Notes under the pieces: model-generated
What the model was told of the DNA's origin: nothing
Seen by the model: the letters and a program-made list of their open reading frames with translations, nothing else
Databases searched by the model: none
NCBI RefSeq assembly: GCF_905475395.1
Contig: NC_058342.1
Span: 62,001-126,000, forward strand
Reading direction: 5' to 3'
Source: Chrysoperla carnea
Taxonomy: Eukaryota > Arthropoda > Insecta > Neuroptera > Chrysopidae
DNA: 64,000 bases
Made by a program: the position numbers and the translations under genes
Shown here: one piece after another, positions 10,614 through 24,184 of the stretch
How the letters are laid out: every line of letters starts with the position of its first letter
How positions within the stretch are numbered: position 1 is the stretch's first letter

Positions 10614-10684
10614 GAGCCTGTGGCGTCGTGCCAGCGTTCCCGACTGGCACTCCGAAAGCAGGCGTTCAAGTCCCACGCATGGCA
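10614..10684 (+). other. tRNA-like segment in family A 3' UTR (copy 1)
   Basis: It begins 49 nt after the ORF2 stop. It has a B-box-like CGTTCAAGTCC (10663-10673), a weaker A-box-like TGGCGTCGTGCC (10621 on), and an arm GTGCCAG/CTGGCAC (10628-10634 with 10644-10650, 9 nt loop). A T-run from 10690 resembles a Pol III terminator. It is degenerate as a tRNA. Family B has an A box and B box at the same place. Possibly a captured tRNA or SINE head. Confidence 0.55.
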
Positions 10685-10750
10685 TTAAATTTTTTCTTTT
10701 TTTCTTTTCTTTTTAAATCTAATTTTACATGCAAAAACACATAGACAATG

Positions 10751-10814
10751 GGCAATATAAGTTTGCCACAGCTATTGCCTAAAACATAAAACAGGTTTTT
10801 AAAAATTTTCCTGT
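10751..10814 (+). promoter_or_regulatory. Two-hairpin 3' UTR structure, family A copy 1
   Basis: Hairpin I pairs GGCAAT (10751-10756) with ATTGCC (10774-10779). Hairpin II pairs ACAGG (10791-10795) with CCTGT (10810-10814) around a 14 nt loop. They are 11 nt apart. Family B keeps both stems with paired base changes. Probably recognised by the reverse transcriptase during target-primed reverse transcription. Confidence 0.65.
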
Positions 10815-11047
10815 AAAGAGCATATCAACAAAAATTAACTTAACATATACCTGCTCAAACAAATAAATTAAATATCATAAGCATAATTGCGACACAGCAA
10901 TCTGCATGAAAGAAAAATAAGTTAGGATGAAAGCCTTTTAAGGCTAATAACCTATAATAGTAAATAAAAGTTTTGTAATATATGTTATGTATGTAATGTA
11001 TTGTATTTTTAAATGTTGATTAATAAACTGTTTTTGAATTTGAATTT

Positions 11048-11137
11048 GGTTCTCGTCCGATCACCGAAGTTAAGCAACATTGGGCACAGTCAGTACTTGG
11101 ATGGGTGACCGCTTGGGAACACTGTGTGCGGTTGCCT
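11048..11137 (+). pseudogene. 5S rRNA 3' fragment (unit 1) with internal promoter
   Basis: Nt 30-119 of 5S, including the duplicated target site (11048-11058), the whole internal control region (box A from about nt 50, the GGATGGGTGACC box C region) and the terminator T-run. RNA started at the normal distance would begin inside the element tail and give a chimeric 5S. Confidence 0.9.
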
Positions 11138-11563
11138 TTTTATATTAAAAATATAAATTATTTTTCTTCTGTTTTTTTTTTTTACACACCATATATAAAT
11201 ATATGTTATTTATAAATGTAAACCTTTTATATTATTCGTCAACAAATAAATATTATTTTTTGTATAAAATTTTATTGCATTTATAACTCATATCATGGTT
11301 ACTTTAAAGCGAGAAGTTTTTTTAATATTTCAAATGAATATAAAATAATATAAATTTTATGAAATTTATTTATTTTTAGAAATAGCAATCGCTTATAATT
11401 ATAACAAAATTTTAATAATGTTTAATTTTATTTCAATAATTTATATATATATTTTTTAATAAAAATAATATACTCTTATTTAATAATATATGTTGGTCCT
11501 ATATATAGGACCGAAAATATTTCTTATTTGTTTTTTTTTTTTTTAAATTGTCATTTAAAACGC

Positions 11564-11992
<429 letters not shown>

Positions 11993-12287
11993 TTACAAAA
12001 AAACACACAATTTTAAAAATTATATTCGACAATTTGATACTACAAAGTCAAATGTTTAAATGCGAAATAAATGTGTTGTATTTATATTTATATGAAATTT
12101 CAAAATTTTTGTTGTTATATCCTATTGGATAGCTATCAGAGTATGGACTAATCAAATTGTATAGGCGTGGCTTAAAAAATCTTTAATGCTTTATATAAAA
12201 ATGCACAATTGTACCGGCGCTCACATACATTACAATACTTGTGAGGTTAACACACGTGTTATCCGTTCGTTAAAATATTGTAAATAA

Positions 12288-12611
<324 letters not shown>

Positions 12612-13473
12612 GAAAATATAATAATTTACTTAAAATATTTAGTAAATTTATTAAAGAATATTTAATACATCCGATAAATTTAAACAGGCTTTCCTTTTTG
12701 GGAAGCCACTAATTTTATTTATATAAGAGTAAATAAATTTGTTAATAAATATAACATATTATATAATTTGTTTACAACAAATTATTTTGTTTATAACATA
12801 CATTACCAAATATTTTTTTTTTTTTTTTTTTTTTGTAATATATCTGCAATAATAAATTATAATTTGTATATTATCTATTTTATTTTACAATAACTTATTG
12901 AATTTTTGAAAAAATTTTATTATAAATTAATATACTATTATATTTTTTATATATACAAGTTAAGAGTAACAAGTATCGATAGGAGATTATCGAATTTATA
13001 ACTAATAAAACATTTCGCCTTAATCAAAGAAAATAAATATTTTGCTATACCATTTGTTATACTTTCAATAAATAATTTATTATTAAATTTTTATTATTTC
13101 ATTTATTTTTTAAAATTATTAAAAATATTTTTCTAATAATTATAAGCGTACATAAACAAGTAGTAAATGTAAAATGAAAATAATAAAGGTAATGTAATGC
13201 ATTTGCATTACACTGATTTACGATATATATTCCGATATCCTTTATTATATTTAAAATTAATAATATTGATATACTAATAATAGATATATTCAAGCTATTA
13301 ATATATAAAATTTTATATTAAATATGATATTAATAATTGTTTATTTTATTTTTTTGTATATATAAAAATAATTTACTCTTATTTAAAAAATTTGATGGCT
13401 CTCTTAAAAAGAGAGCCGTTTTTATATGTTGATGTATTTTTATGTTATCAATTAAATAATATTTTCGATTTAT

Positions 13474-13845
13474 TTATTTTGAACTTGTATATTTTGTAAC
13501 AGCTTTAGTACCTTCACTAACAGCGTGCTTTGCCAATTCACCAGGTAATAATAATCGAACTGCGGTTTGAATTTCCCGACTTGTGATTGTTGAACGTTTA
13601 TTATAATGTGCTAAACGTGATGCTTCAGCAGCAATACGTTCAAAAATATCATTAACAAAACTGTTCATGATACTCATAGCTTTACTAGAGATACCAGTAT
13701 CAGGATGCACTTGTTTCAATACTTTGTAAATGTAAATTGCATATGATTCCTTGCGCTTCCTCTTCTTTTTCTTATCACTCTTTGATATATTTTTTTGAGC
13801 TTTGCCAGCTTTTTTTGCTGCTTTTCCACTTGTTTTTGGTGGCAT
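13474..13845 (-). CDS. H2B: Histone H2B (unit 2)
   Basis: Protein identical to unit 1. It shares a synonymous C (TTTCAATAC on the plus strand) with unit 3 only. 3' hairpin 13397-13417, AAGAGTA box 13374-13380. Confidence 0.98.
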   Translation of the reverse strand: MPPKTSGKAAKKAGKAQKNISKSDKKKKRKRKESYAIYIYKVLKQVHPDTGISSKAMSIMNSFVNDIFERIAAEASRLAHYNKRSTITSREIQTAVRLLLPGELAKHAVSEGTKAVTKYTSSK

Positions 13846-14157
13846 TGTTACAAACAATTAATATACACAGATAGTTACAGAACACCAGTCAGTATATGTA
13901 TGAGCGTGTCGTGTATACAACTAGCGTATTATATACGCGAAGATGGATATAACAATAAAAATGAATACTACTCTCTGATTGGCTGAAAATAATACTATAA
14001 GGTGATTGGTTTATTTTTAAAGTTTTATATTTTATAAATATTATAAATTAAAATACCCAAATAACATTTTAAACATTTATGTTACAATCCCCGTAACGTA
14101 CACATCTGTGTGATTATATTTACAAAAAAAAAAATTAATTAAATAAATTTATTCGCT

Positions 14158-14532
14158 ATGTCTGGACGAGGTAAAGGTGGTAAAGTAAAGGGAAAGGCAA
14201 AGTCAAGATCAAGCCGAGCAGGATTACAATTTCCTGTTGGAAGAATTCACAGATTATTACGAAAAGGAAATTATGCTGAACGAGTAGGTGCTGGTGCCCC
14301 AGTATATTTGGCTGCTGTTATGGAATATTTGGCTGCAGAAGTTCTCGAGTTAGCTGGTAATGCTGCCCGTGATAACAAAAAAACACGTATCATTCCACGT
14401 CATTTACAATTGGCAATTCGTAATGATGAAGAATTAAATAAATTATTATCTGGTGTAACAATTGCTCAAGGTGGTGTATTACCAAACATTCAAGCAGTGT
14501 TATTACCAAAGAAAACTGAAAAGAAAGCATAA
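14158..14532 (+). CDS. H2A: Histone H2A (unit 2)
   Basis: Protein identical to unit 1. 3' hairpin 14580-14598 with a loop base changed (A to T at 14589), which leaves the stem intact; AAGAGTA box 14616-14622. Confidence 0.98.
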   Translation: MSGRGKGGKVKGKAKSRSSRAGLQFPVGRIHRLLRKGNYAERVGAGAPVYLAAVMEYLAAEVLELAGNAARDNKKTRIIPRHLQLAIRNDEELNKLLSGVTIAQGGVLPNIQAVLLPKKTEKKA

Positions 14533-14869
14533 ATTAAAAACATTGCATTAATTTTTATAATAATAATACATCGATCATAGGCCTTTTATTAAAAGGCCAC
14601 AAATTTATTTAAAATAAGAGTAAAAATTATTTTTATAAATAATATATTATAATATTTTTTTAAAGAATCAATTTAAATAATTATAAATTAATGATTCTTT
14701 TTTTTTTTTTTTTTTTTTATATGTTATTATGGAAATAATTCATCATATTATGATGACATTTAGGTAACATATTATAAGAATATTCATAAAATATTATCAA
14801 AATAATATTGTATTATGATGATATTTAGACAAAATATTATAAGAATATACACAAAATATTATCAAAATA

Positions 14870-14950
14870 ATATCATTAGATAACAAAACTGTTCATGATA
14901 CTCATACCTTTACTAGAGATAAAAGTATCAGGATGCACTTGTATTAATAC
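14870..14950 (-). pseudogene. H2B gene relic (unit 2)
   Basis: Same short H2B-derived segment as in unit 1, in the H2A-H1 spacer. Confidence 0.85.
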
Positions 14951-16417
14951 ATATTATCACAACATCACAAAATATTTTTTAAAAGGAAAAATTTTTTTAA
15001 AATTATTATAAAATTTGATTGAATTAAATTTCAATTTATTTTTTTAATAATTAAAGAAAAAAAAGAAAAAAAAAGCATATAAACTTTCTATTGAAAATGT
15101 TATTTTAAACTAGATGGCCAAGTGAACTTCGTTACACAAACAATATATGACGTATTCGTTATTTAAATAATCAGTATCCTTTGATATTATATCAATACGT
15201 TACTCTCTTCTTTTGATACATATTAATAAAATTTCAATTTATAAGATTTTATGTCAATTATATAAATAATATTATAAATTTTCTAAATACATAAGTTAAT
15301 TAACAAAAAATTTGAATAACAAGATAAATTTATATATGATGTTTTAATACTCGATACTATAATATATCGCATCCGTTACCAATTATTCGGTATCCTTTGA
15401 TTTATACACAGAATGAACTAAAAATATATATCAAATTTATTTTATTTATTTATATATTTAATATTATTATTATTATTTTATATTACAAAGTTTCTTAACG
15501 AAGCTTACAATGATTTCTCATATCGTACTTAACAAAATTATTTAGATCATATAAAATTTAAATTGTTAAAAAATTTGTATATTTATTATTATTATTTATT
15601 TTTATTAAAATTACATAACATAAAATTAATAATATTTTAATAATTATATAAATTAATTCTTATTTAAAATAATCTTATATTAATCTCAACAAATACTCTA
15701 ATAATATATTTTGTCATAAATTTTTTTATATTTAAAATAAATATTATAATATATAAATACTTATATCAGTATAAAATTTCTTTATATAATTATGAAAAAA
15801 TTAATTTAATAGTTAATTATTGATATTAATGCATAAATAAAAGTATTTTCTAATGAAATATATTTTGTCAATGTTCGATTAACACATTTCATAATAATAC
15901 GTTTTCATTATTGACAAAAAAAGTTTTTCTAAAAATGAAATCTTATACTATAATATATATATTTATATATTAAATTTTTTAATTATTTATATACTAATAA
16001 TTTATAATAAATCGATATTAAATAAAAAATAAAAATATATACTTTTTAAGTTTACCTTAAAAATATTATTGTTTTGTATGATTGAAATAATTAATATTAA
16101 ACTATGTTTATTAATAATTGTTAATAAAAAAATTAAATATATTTTAATTTATAAAATAAATATTATTATTAAATTTATAATTTATTATTTTATATATTAT
16201 AGAAATTGAAAAAATAAATCATGTTTACTACGACAGTAAATTAGAAATACTATTTAATTTTTATGTGTTTTCTACATGGTACTTTGACTTACATAGGGAC
16301 TTATATTATTGTGAATAATGATATAATTGAAAACCTTTATTTTTTATTTGATAGAATTATTATATTTTATCATTTAAATATTTATAATAAATACATTATT
16401 TTTATAAAGTAAAAAAT

Positions 16418-17128
16418 ATGGCCGAAGAAAATTCTACAGCTGTTGCAGCAACTGCGGTTACTGCTGCTTCTACAACACCAACAAAAAAAGCAACAGCTTC
16501 TGGTGCTAAACGTACAAAACAACATTCAAAACCAACACATCCACGTACATCAGAAATGGTTGTTAACGCAATTAAAAATTTAAAAGAACGTGGTGGTTCA
16601 TCATTACAAGCAATTAAAAAATATTTAGCTGCAAATTATAAAGTGGATTCTGATAAAATTTCACCATTTATTAAAAAATATTTAAAAGCTGCTGTAACTG
16701 AGGGAGCCTTGGTACAAACTAAAGGTAAAGGTGCATCTGGTTCATTCAAATTGGCTGCTTCCGCTTCATCTAATTCTTCAGCTAAATCAAAAGTTTCCAA
16801 AAAAGAAAGTGGAGCAAAAGGTTCAGCAAAGAGTGCTAAAAGTAAACGGGCACCAAAAGAAAAGAAAGCCACAACTACATCATTGGCAGCCAAAAAGCCT
16901 AAAGCAAAAAAAGCGACTCCATCATCATCAACTGCTGCTAAAAAAGTTACTGCAAAATCATCAGCGGCATCAAAAAAAGCACCAGTTAAAGCAAAACCAG
17001 CAAAAAGTACAAAATCCGCTGCCAAAAGTAGCCCTGCTCGTAAACCGAAAGCACCAAAAGCTAAGAAAGCTTCTGTTGCCAAATCATCTCCTACAAAAAT
17101 TAAAAAAGCAGCACCAAAAAAGAAATGA
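16418..17128 (+). CDS. H1: Linker histone H1 (unit 2)
   Basis: 236 residues, Lys at 125, the majority form of the protein in this array (shared with units 5, 6 and 7). 3' hairpin 17192-17207, AAGAGTA box 17225-17231. Confidence 0.97.
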   Translation: MAEENSTAVAATAVTAASTTPTKKATASGAKRTKQHSKPTHPRTSEMVVNAIKNLKERGGSSLQAIKKYLAANYKVDSDKISPFIKKYLKAAVTEGALVQTKGKGASGSFKLAASASSNSSAKSKVSKKESGAKGSAKSAKSKRAPKEKKATTTSLAAKKPKAKKATPSSSTAAKKVTAKSSAASKKAPVKAKPAKSTKSAAKSSPARKPKAPKAKKASVAKSSPTKIKKAAPKKK

Positions 17129-17273
17129 TCTGTTACTTTAATAATATATTGAAATATTTCATTATTTTTGCTAAAAAATGAAAATAACATAGGCCTTAAT
17201 ACAGGCCACAAATTAATATTTGATAAGAGTAAATTATTTTTTGTATAAATATTTTATAAAATAATAGTTTAGA

Positions 17274-17334
17274 AACATTTGCCACAGTCAGTACCACGGA
17301 TGGGTGGCCACTTGAGAATACTGTGTGCGGTTGC
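17274..17334 (+). pseudogene. 5S rRNA 3'-half relic (unit 2)
   Basis: Same relic as in unit 1, about 137 bp before an intact 5S gene, so the two can be aligned directly within this unit. Confidence 0.8.
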
Positions 17335-17471
17335 ATTTTTATTTAAAATATATGGTATAATAAATAAGTATATATTTAAATTGATTACTTCATTGAAAAT
17401 TTTAATAATATACTTTAATATTAATGATATTTATGAAAAATATATATTTGTAAAAATTTTCATTTATTACT

Positions 17472-17590
17472 GGCAACAGCCATACCACGTTGAAAACAGC
17501 GGTTCTCGTCCGATCACCGAAGTTAAGCAACATTGGGCACAGTCAGTACTTGGATGGGTGACCGCTTGGGAACACTGTGTGCGGTTGCCT
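17472..17590 (+). rRNA. 5S ribosomal RNA gene, intact (unit 2)
   Basis: 119 nt from GGCAACAGCCATACCACG to GCGGTTGCCT. It aligns over its whole length with insect 5S rRNA: GGTTCTCGTCCGATCACCGA, GTTAAGC (box A region, from nt 50), and GTACTTGGATGGGTGACC with CTTGGGAA (box C region). The ends pair (GGCAAC with GTTGCC, helix I). A five-T run gives the Pol III terminator. Nt 28 is G here and C in the other units. The site attacked by the retrotransposon (between nt 40 and 41) is uninterrupted. Confidence 0.95.
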
Positions 17591-18016
17591 TTTTATATTA
17601 AAAATATAAATTATTTTTCTTCTGTTTTTTTTTTTTACACACCATATATAAATACATGTTATTTATAAATGTAAACCTTTTATATTATTCGTCAACAAAT
17701 AAATATTATTTTTTGTATAAAATTTTATTGCATTTATAACTCATATCATGGTTACTTTAAAGCGAGAAGTTTTTTTAATATTTCAAATGAATATAAAATA
17801 ATATAAATTTTATGAAATTTATTTATTTTTAGAAATAGCAATCGCTTATAATTATAACAAAATTTTAATAATGTTTAATTTTATTTCAATAATTTATATA
17901 TATATTTTTTAATAAAAATAATATACTCTTATTTAATAATATATGTTGGTCCTATATATAGGACCGAAAATATTTCTTATTTGTTTTTTTTTTTTTTAAA
18001 TTGTCATTTAAAACGC

Positions 18017-19160
<1,144 letters not shown>

Positions 19161-20021
19161 GAAAATATAATAATTTACTTAAAATATTTAGTAAATTTAT
19201 TAAAGAATATTTAATACATCCGATAAATTTAAACAGGCTTTCCTTTTTGGGAAGCCACTAATTTTATTTATATAAGAGTAAATAAATTTGTTAATAAATA
19301 TAACATATTATATAATTTGTTTACAACAAATTATTTTGCTTATAACATACATTACCAAATATTTTTTTTTTTTTTTTTTTTTGTAATATATCTGCAATAA
19401 TAAATTATAATTTGTATATTATCTATTTTATTTTACAATAACTTATTGAATTTTTGAAAAAATTTTATTATAAATTAATATACTATTATATTTTTTATAT
19501 ATACAAGTTAAGAGTAACAAGTACCGATAGGAGATTATCGAATTTATAACTAATAAAACATTTCGCCTTAATCAAAGAAAATAAATATTTTGCTATACCA
19601 TTTGTTATACTTTCAATAAATAATTTATTATTAAATTTTTATTATTTCATTTATTTTTTAAAATTATTAAAAATATTTTTCTAATAATTATAAGCGTACA
19701 TAAACAAGTAGTAAATGTAAAATGAAAATAATAAAGGTAATGTAATGCATTTGCATTACACTGATTTACGATATATATTCCGATATCCTTTATTATATTT
19801 AAAATTAATAATATTGATATACTAATAATAGATATATTCAAGCTATTAATATATAAAATTTTATATTAAATATGATATTAATAATTGTTTATTTTATTTT
19901 TTTGTATATATAAAAATAATTTACTCTTATTTAAAAAATTTGATGGCTCTCTTAAAAAGAGAGCCGTTTTTATATGTTGATGTATTTTTATGTTATCAAT
20001 TAAATAATATTTTCGATTTAT

Positions 20022-20393
20022 TTATTTTGAACTTGTATATTTTGTAACAGCTTTAGTACCTTCACTAACAGCGTGCTTTGCCAATTCACCAGGTAATAAT
20101 AATCGAACTGCGGTTTGAATTTCCCGACTTGTGATTGTTGAACGTTTATTATAATGTGCTAAACGTGATGCTTCAGCAGCAATACGTTCAAAAATATCAT
20201 TAACAAAACTGTTCATGATACTCATAGCTTTACTAGAGATACCAGTATCAGGATGCACTTGTTTCAATACTTTGTAAATGTAAATTGCATATGATTCCTT
20301 GCGCTTCCTCTTCTTTTTCTTATCACTCTTTGATATATTTTTTTGAGCTTTGCCAGCTTTTTTTGCTGCTTTTCCACTTGTTTTTGGTGGCAT
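20022..20393 (-). CDS. H2B: Histone H2B (unit 3)
   Basis: Protein identical to unit 1; carries the same synonymous C as unit 2. 3' hairpin 19945-19965, AAGAGTA box 19922-19928. Confidence 0.98.
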   Translation of the reverse strand: MPPKTSGKAAKKAGKAQKNISKSDKKKKRKRKESYAIYIYKVLKQVHPDTGISSKAMSIMNSFVNDIFERIAAEASRLAHYNKRSTITSREIQTAVRLLLPGELAKHAVSEGTKAVTKYTSSK

Positions 20394-20705
20394 TGTTACA
20401 AACAATTAATATACACAGATAGTTACAGAACACCAGTCAGTATATGTATGAGCGTGTCGTGTATACAACTAGCGTATTATATACGCGAAGATGGATATAA
20501 CAATAAAAATGAATACTACTCTCTGATTGGCTGAAAATAATACTATAAGGTGATTGGTTTATTTTTAAAGTTTTATATTTTATAAATATTATAAATTAAA
20601 ATACCCAAATAACATTTTAAACATTTATGTTACAATCCCCGTAACGTACACATCTGTGTGATTATATTTACAAAAAAAAATATTAATTAAATAAATTTAT
20701 TCGCT

Positions 20706-21080
20706 ATGTCTGGACGAGGTAAAGGTGGTAAAGTAAAGGGAAAGGCAAAGTCAAGATCAAGCCGAGCAGGATTACAATTTCCTGTTGGAAGAATTCACAG
20801 ATTATTACGAAAAGGAAATTATGCTGAACGAGTAGGTGCTGGTGCCCCAGTATATTTGGCTGCTGTTATGGAATATTTGGCTGCAGAAGTTCTCGAGTTA
20901 GCTGGTAATGCTGCCCGTGATAACAAAAAAACACGTATCATTCCACGTCATTTACAATTGGCAATTCGTAATGATGAAGAATTAAATAAATTATTATCTG
21001 GTGTAACAATTGCTCAAGGTGGTGTATTACCAAACATTCAAGCAGTGTTATTACCAAAGAAAACTGAAAAGAAAGCATAA
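20706..21080 (+). CDS. H2A: Histone H2A (unit 3)
   Basis: Protein identical to unit 1. 3' hairpin 21128-21146, AAGAGTA box 21164-21170. Confidence 0.98.
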   Translation: MSGRGKGGKVKGKAKSRSSRAGLQFPVGRIHRLLRKGNYAERVGAGAPVYLAAVMEYLAAEVLELAGNAARDNKKTRIIPRHLQLAIRNDEELNKLLSGVTIAQGGVLPNIQAVLLPKKTEKKA

Positions 21081-21418
21081 ATTAAAAACATTGCATTAAT
21101 TTTTATAATAATAATACATCGATCATAGGCCTTTTAATAAAAGGCCACAAATTTATTTAAAATAAGAGTAAAAATTATTTTTATAAATAATATATTATAA
21201 TATTTTTTTAAAGAATCAATTTAAATAATTATAAATTAATGATTCTTTTTTTTTTTTTTTTTTTTTTATATGTTATTATGGAAATAATTCATCATATTAT
21301 GATGACATTTAGGTAACATATTATAAGAATATTCATAAAATATTATCAAAATAATATTGTATTATGATGATATTTAGACAAAATATTATAAGAATATACA
21401 CAAAATATTATCAAAATA

Positions 21419-21499
21419 ATATCATTAGATAACAAAACTGTTCATGATACTCATACCTTTACTAGAGATAAAAGTATCAGGATGCACTTGTATTAATAC
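21419..21499 (-). pseudogene. H2B gene relic (unit 3)
   Basis: Same H2B-derived segment as in unit 1. Confidence 0.85.
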
Positions 21500-22966
21500 A
21501 TATTATCACAACATCACAAAATATTTTTTAAAAGGAAAAATTTTTTTAAAATTATTATAAAATTTGATTGAATTAAATTTCAATTTATTTTTTTAATAAT
21601 TAAAGAAAAAAAAGAAAAAAAAAGCATATAAACTTTCTATTGAAAATGTTATTTTAAACTAGATGGCCAAGTGAACTTCGTTACACAAACAATATATGAC
21701 GTATTCGTTATTTAAATAATCAGTATCCTTTGATATTATATCAATACGTTACTCTCTTCTTTTGATACATATTAATAAAATTTCAATTTATAAGATTTTA
21801 TGTCAATTATATAAATAATATTATAAATTTTCTAAATACATAAGTTAATTAACAAAAAATTTGAATAACAAGATAAATTTATATATGATGTTTTAATACT
21901 CGATACTATAATATATCGCATCCGTTACCAATTATTCGGTATCCTTTGATTTATACACAGAATGAACTAAAAATATATATCAAATTTATTTTATTTATTT
22001 ATATATTTAATATTATTATTATTATTTTATATTACAAAGTTTCTTAACGAAGCTTACAATGATTTCTCATATCGTACTTAACAAAATTATTTAGATCATA
22101 TAAAATTTAAATTGTTAAAAAATTTGTATATTTATTATTATTATTTATTTTTATTAAAATTACATAACATAAAATTAATAATATTTTAATAATTATATAA
22201 ATTAATTCTTATTTAAAATAATCTTATATTAATCTCAACAAATACTCTAATAATATATTTTGTCATAAATTTTTTTATATTTAAAATAAATATTATAATA
22301 TATAAATACTTATATCAGTATAAAATTTCTTTATATAATTATGAAAAAATTAATTTAATAGTTAATTATTGATATTAATGCATAAATAAAAGTATTTTCT
22401 AATGAAATATATTTTGTCAATGTTCGATTAACACATTTCATAATAATACGTTTTCATTATTGACAAAAAAAGTTTTTCTAAAAATGAAATCTTATACTAT
22501 AATATATATATTTATATATTAAATTTTTTAATTATTTATATACTAATAATTTATAATAAATCGATATTAAATAAAAAATAAAAATATATACTTTTTAAGT
22601 TTACCTTAAAAATATTATTGTTTTGTATGATTGAAATAATTAATATTAAACTATGTTTATTAATAATTGTTAATAAAAAAATTAAATATATTTTAATTTA
22701 TAAAATAAATATTATTATTAAATTTATAATTTATTATTTTATATATTATAGAAATTGAAAAAATAAATCATGTTTACTACGACAGTAAATTAGAAATACT
22801 ATTTAATTTTTATGTGTTTTCTACATGGTACTTTGACTTACATAGGGACTTATATTATTGTGAATAATGATATAATTGAAAACCTTTATTTTTTATTTGA
22901 TAGAATTATTATATTTTATCATTTAAATATTTATAATAAATACATTATTTTTATAAAGTAAAAAAT

Positions 22967-23677
22967 ATGGCCGAAGAAAATTCTACAGCTGTTGCAGCAA
23001 CTGCGGTTACTGCTGCTTCTACAACACCAACAAAAAAAGCAACAGCTTCTGGTGCTAAACGTACAAAACAACATTCAAAACCAACACATCCACGTACATC
23101 AGAAATGGTTGTTAACGCAATTAAAAATTTAAAAGAACGTGGTGGTTCATCATTACAAGCAATTAAAAAATATTTAGCTGCAAATTATAAAGTGGATTCT
23201 GATAAAATTTCACTATTTATTAAAAAATATTTAAAAGCTGCTGTAACTGAGGGAGCCTTGGTACAAACTAAAGGTAAAGGTGCATCTGGTTCATTCAAAT
23301 TGGCTGCTTCCGCTTCATCTAATTCTTCAGCTAAATCAAAAGTTTCCAAAAAAGAAAGTGGAGCAAAAGGTTCAGCAAAGAGTGCTAAAAGTAAACGGGC
23401 ACCAAAAGAAAAGAAAGCCACAACTACATCATTGGCAGCCAAAAAGCCTAAAGCAAAAAAAGCGACTCCATCATCATCAACTGCTGCTAAAAAAGTTACT
23501 GCATTATCATCAGCGGCATCAAAAAAAGCACCAGTTAAAGCAAAACCAGCAAAAAGTACAAAATCCGCTGCCAAAAGTAGCCCTGCTCGTAAACCGAAAG
23601 CACCAAAAGCTAAGAAAGCTTCTGTTGCCAAATCATCTCCTACAAAAATTAAAAAAGCAGCACCAAAAAAGAAATGA
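22967..23677 (+). CDS. H1: Linker histone H1 (unit 3), two missense changes
   Basis: Full-length 236 residues but with P83L in the globular domain (ISPFIKKYL becomes ISLFIKKYL) and K180L in the C tail. K180L needs two adjacent base changes (AAA to TTA). Pro83 is at a conserved spot of the winged helix, so this copy may be mildly impaired. 3' hairpin 23741-23756, AAGAGTA box 23774-23780. Confidence 0.96.
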   Translation: MAEENSTAVAATAVTAASTTPTKKATASGAKRTKQHSKPTHPRTSEMVVNAIKNLKERGGSSLQAIKKYLAANYKVDSDKISLFIKKYLKAAVTEGALVQTKGKGASGSFKLAASASSNSSAKSKVSKKESGAKGSAKSAKSKRAPKEKKATTTSLAAKKPKAKKATPSSSTAAKKVTALSSAASKKAPVKAKPAKSTKSAAKSSPARKPKAPKAKKASVAKSSPTKIKKAAPKKK

Positions 23678-23822
23678 TCTGTTACTTTAATAATATATTG
23701 AAATATTTCATTATTTTTGCTAAAAAATGAAAATAACATAGGCCTTAATACAGGCCACAAATTAATATTTGATAAGAGTAAATTATTTTTTGTATAAATA
23801 TTTTATAAAATAATAGTTTAGA

Positions 23823-23883
23823 AACATTTGCCACAGTCAGTACCACGGATGGGTGGCCACTTGAGAATACTGTGTGCGGTTGC
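23823..23883 (+). pseudogene. 5S rRNA 3'-half relic (unit 3)
   Basis: Same relic as in unit 1. Confidence 0.8.
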
Positions 23884-24020
23884 ATTTTTATTTAAAATAT
23901 ATGGTATAATAAATAAGTATATATTTAAATTGATTACTTCATTGAAAATTTTAATAATATACTTTAATATTAATGATATTTATGAAAAATATATATTTGT
24001 AAAAATTTTCATTTATTACT

Positions 24021-24060
24021 GGCAACAGCCATACCACGTTGAAAACACCGGTTCTCGTCC
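24021..24060 (+). pseudogene. 5S rRNA 5' fragment (unit 3)
   Basis: Nt 1-40 of 5S, cut at the same base as in unit 1. Confidence 0.9.
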
Positions 24061-24184
24061 ATTATCTGTACAGCGTTCATACCGTACAGTACAGTGAATT
24101 GTTGAAGCAAATTATTGTATAATTACATTCAAAGCGAAAACAATTTCATACACACACCTACAGAACAAGTTAAATCAAATATAA

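Larger units (their letters stand above)
6341..11047 (+). mobile_element. Full-length 5S-inserted Jockey-like retrotransposon, family A copy 1
   Basis: A 4707 bp non-LTR element between two copies of the 11 bp target site GGTTCTCGTCC (6330-6340 and 11048-11058). Order: AUG-free 5' UTR, ORF1 (Gag-like), ORF2 (endonuclease and reverse transcriptase), tRNA-like segment, two 3' UTR hairpins, and a short GAATTT repeat tail instead of poly(A). No LTRs. The zinc-knuckle Gag with its upstream C2HC-associated domain, and ORF2 without RNase H, point to the Jockey clade. Both ORFs are open. Confidence 0.93.

Noticed and set aside
6341-11047. LTR retrotransposon or endogenous virus
   Set aside because: No terminal repeats, no protease/integrase/RNase H; target duplication and simple-repeat tail fit a non-LTR element.
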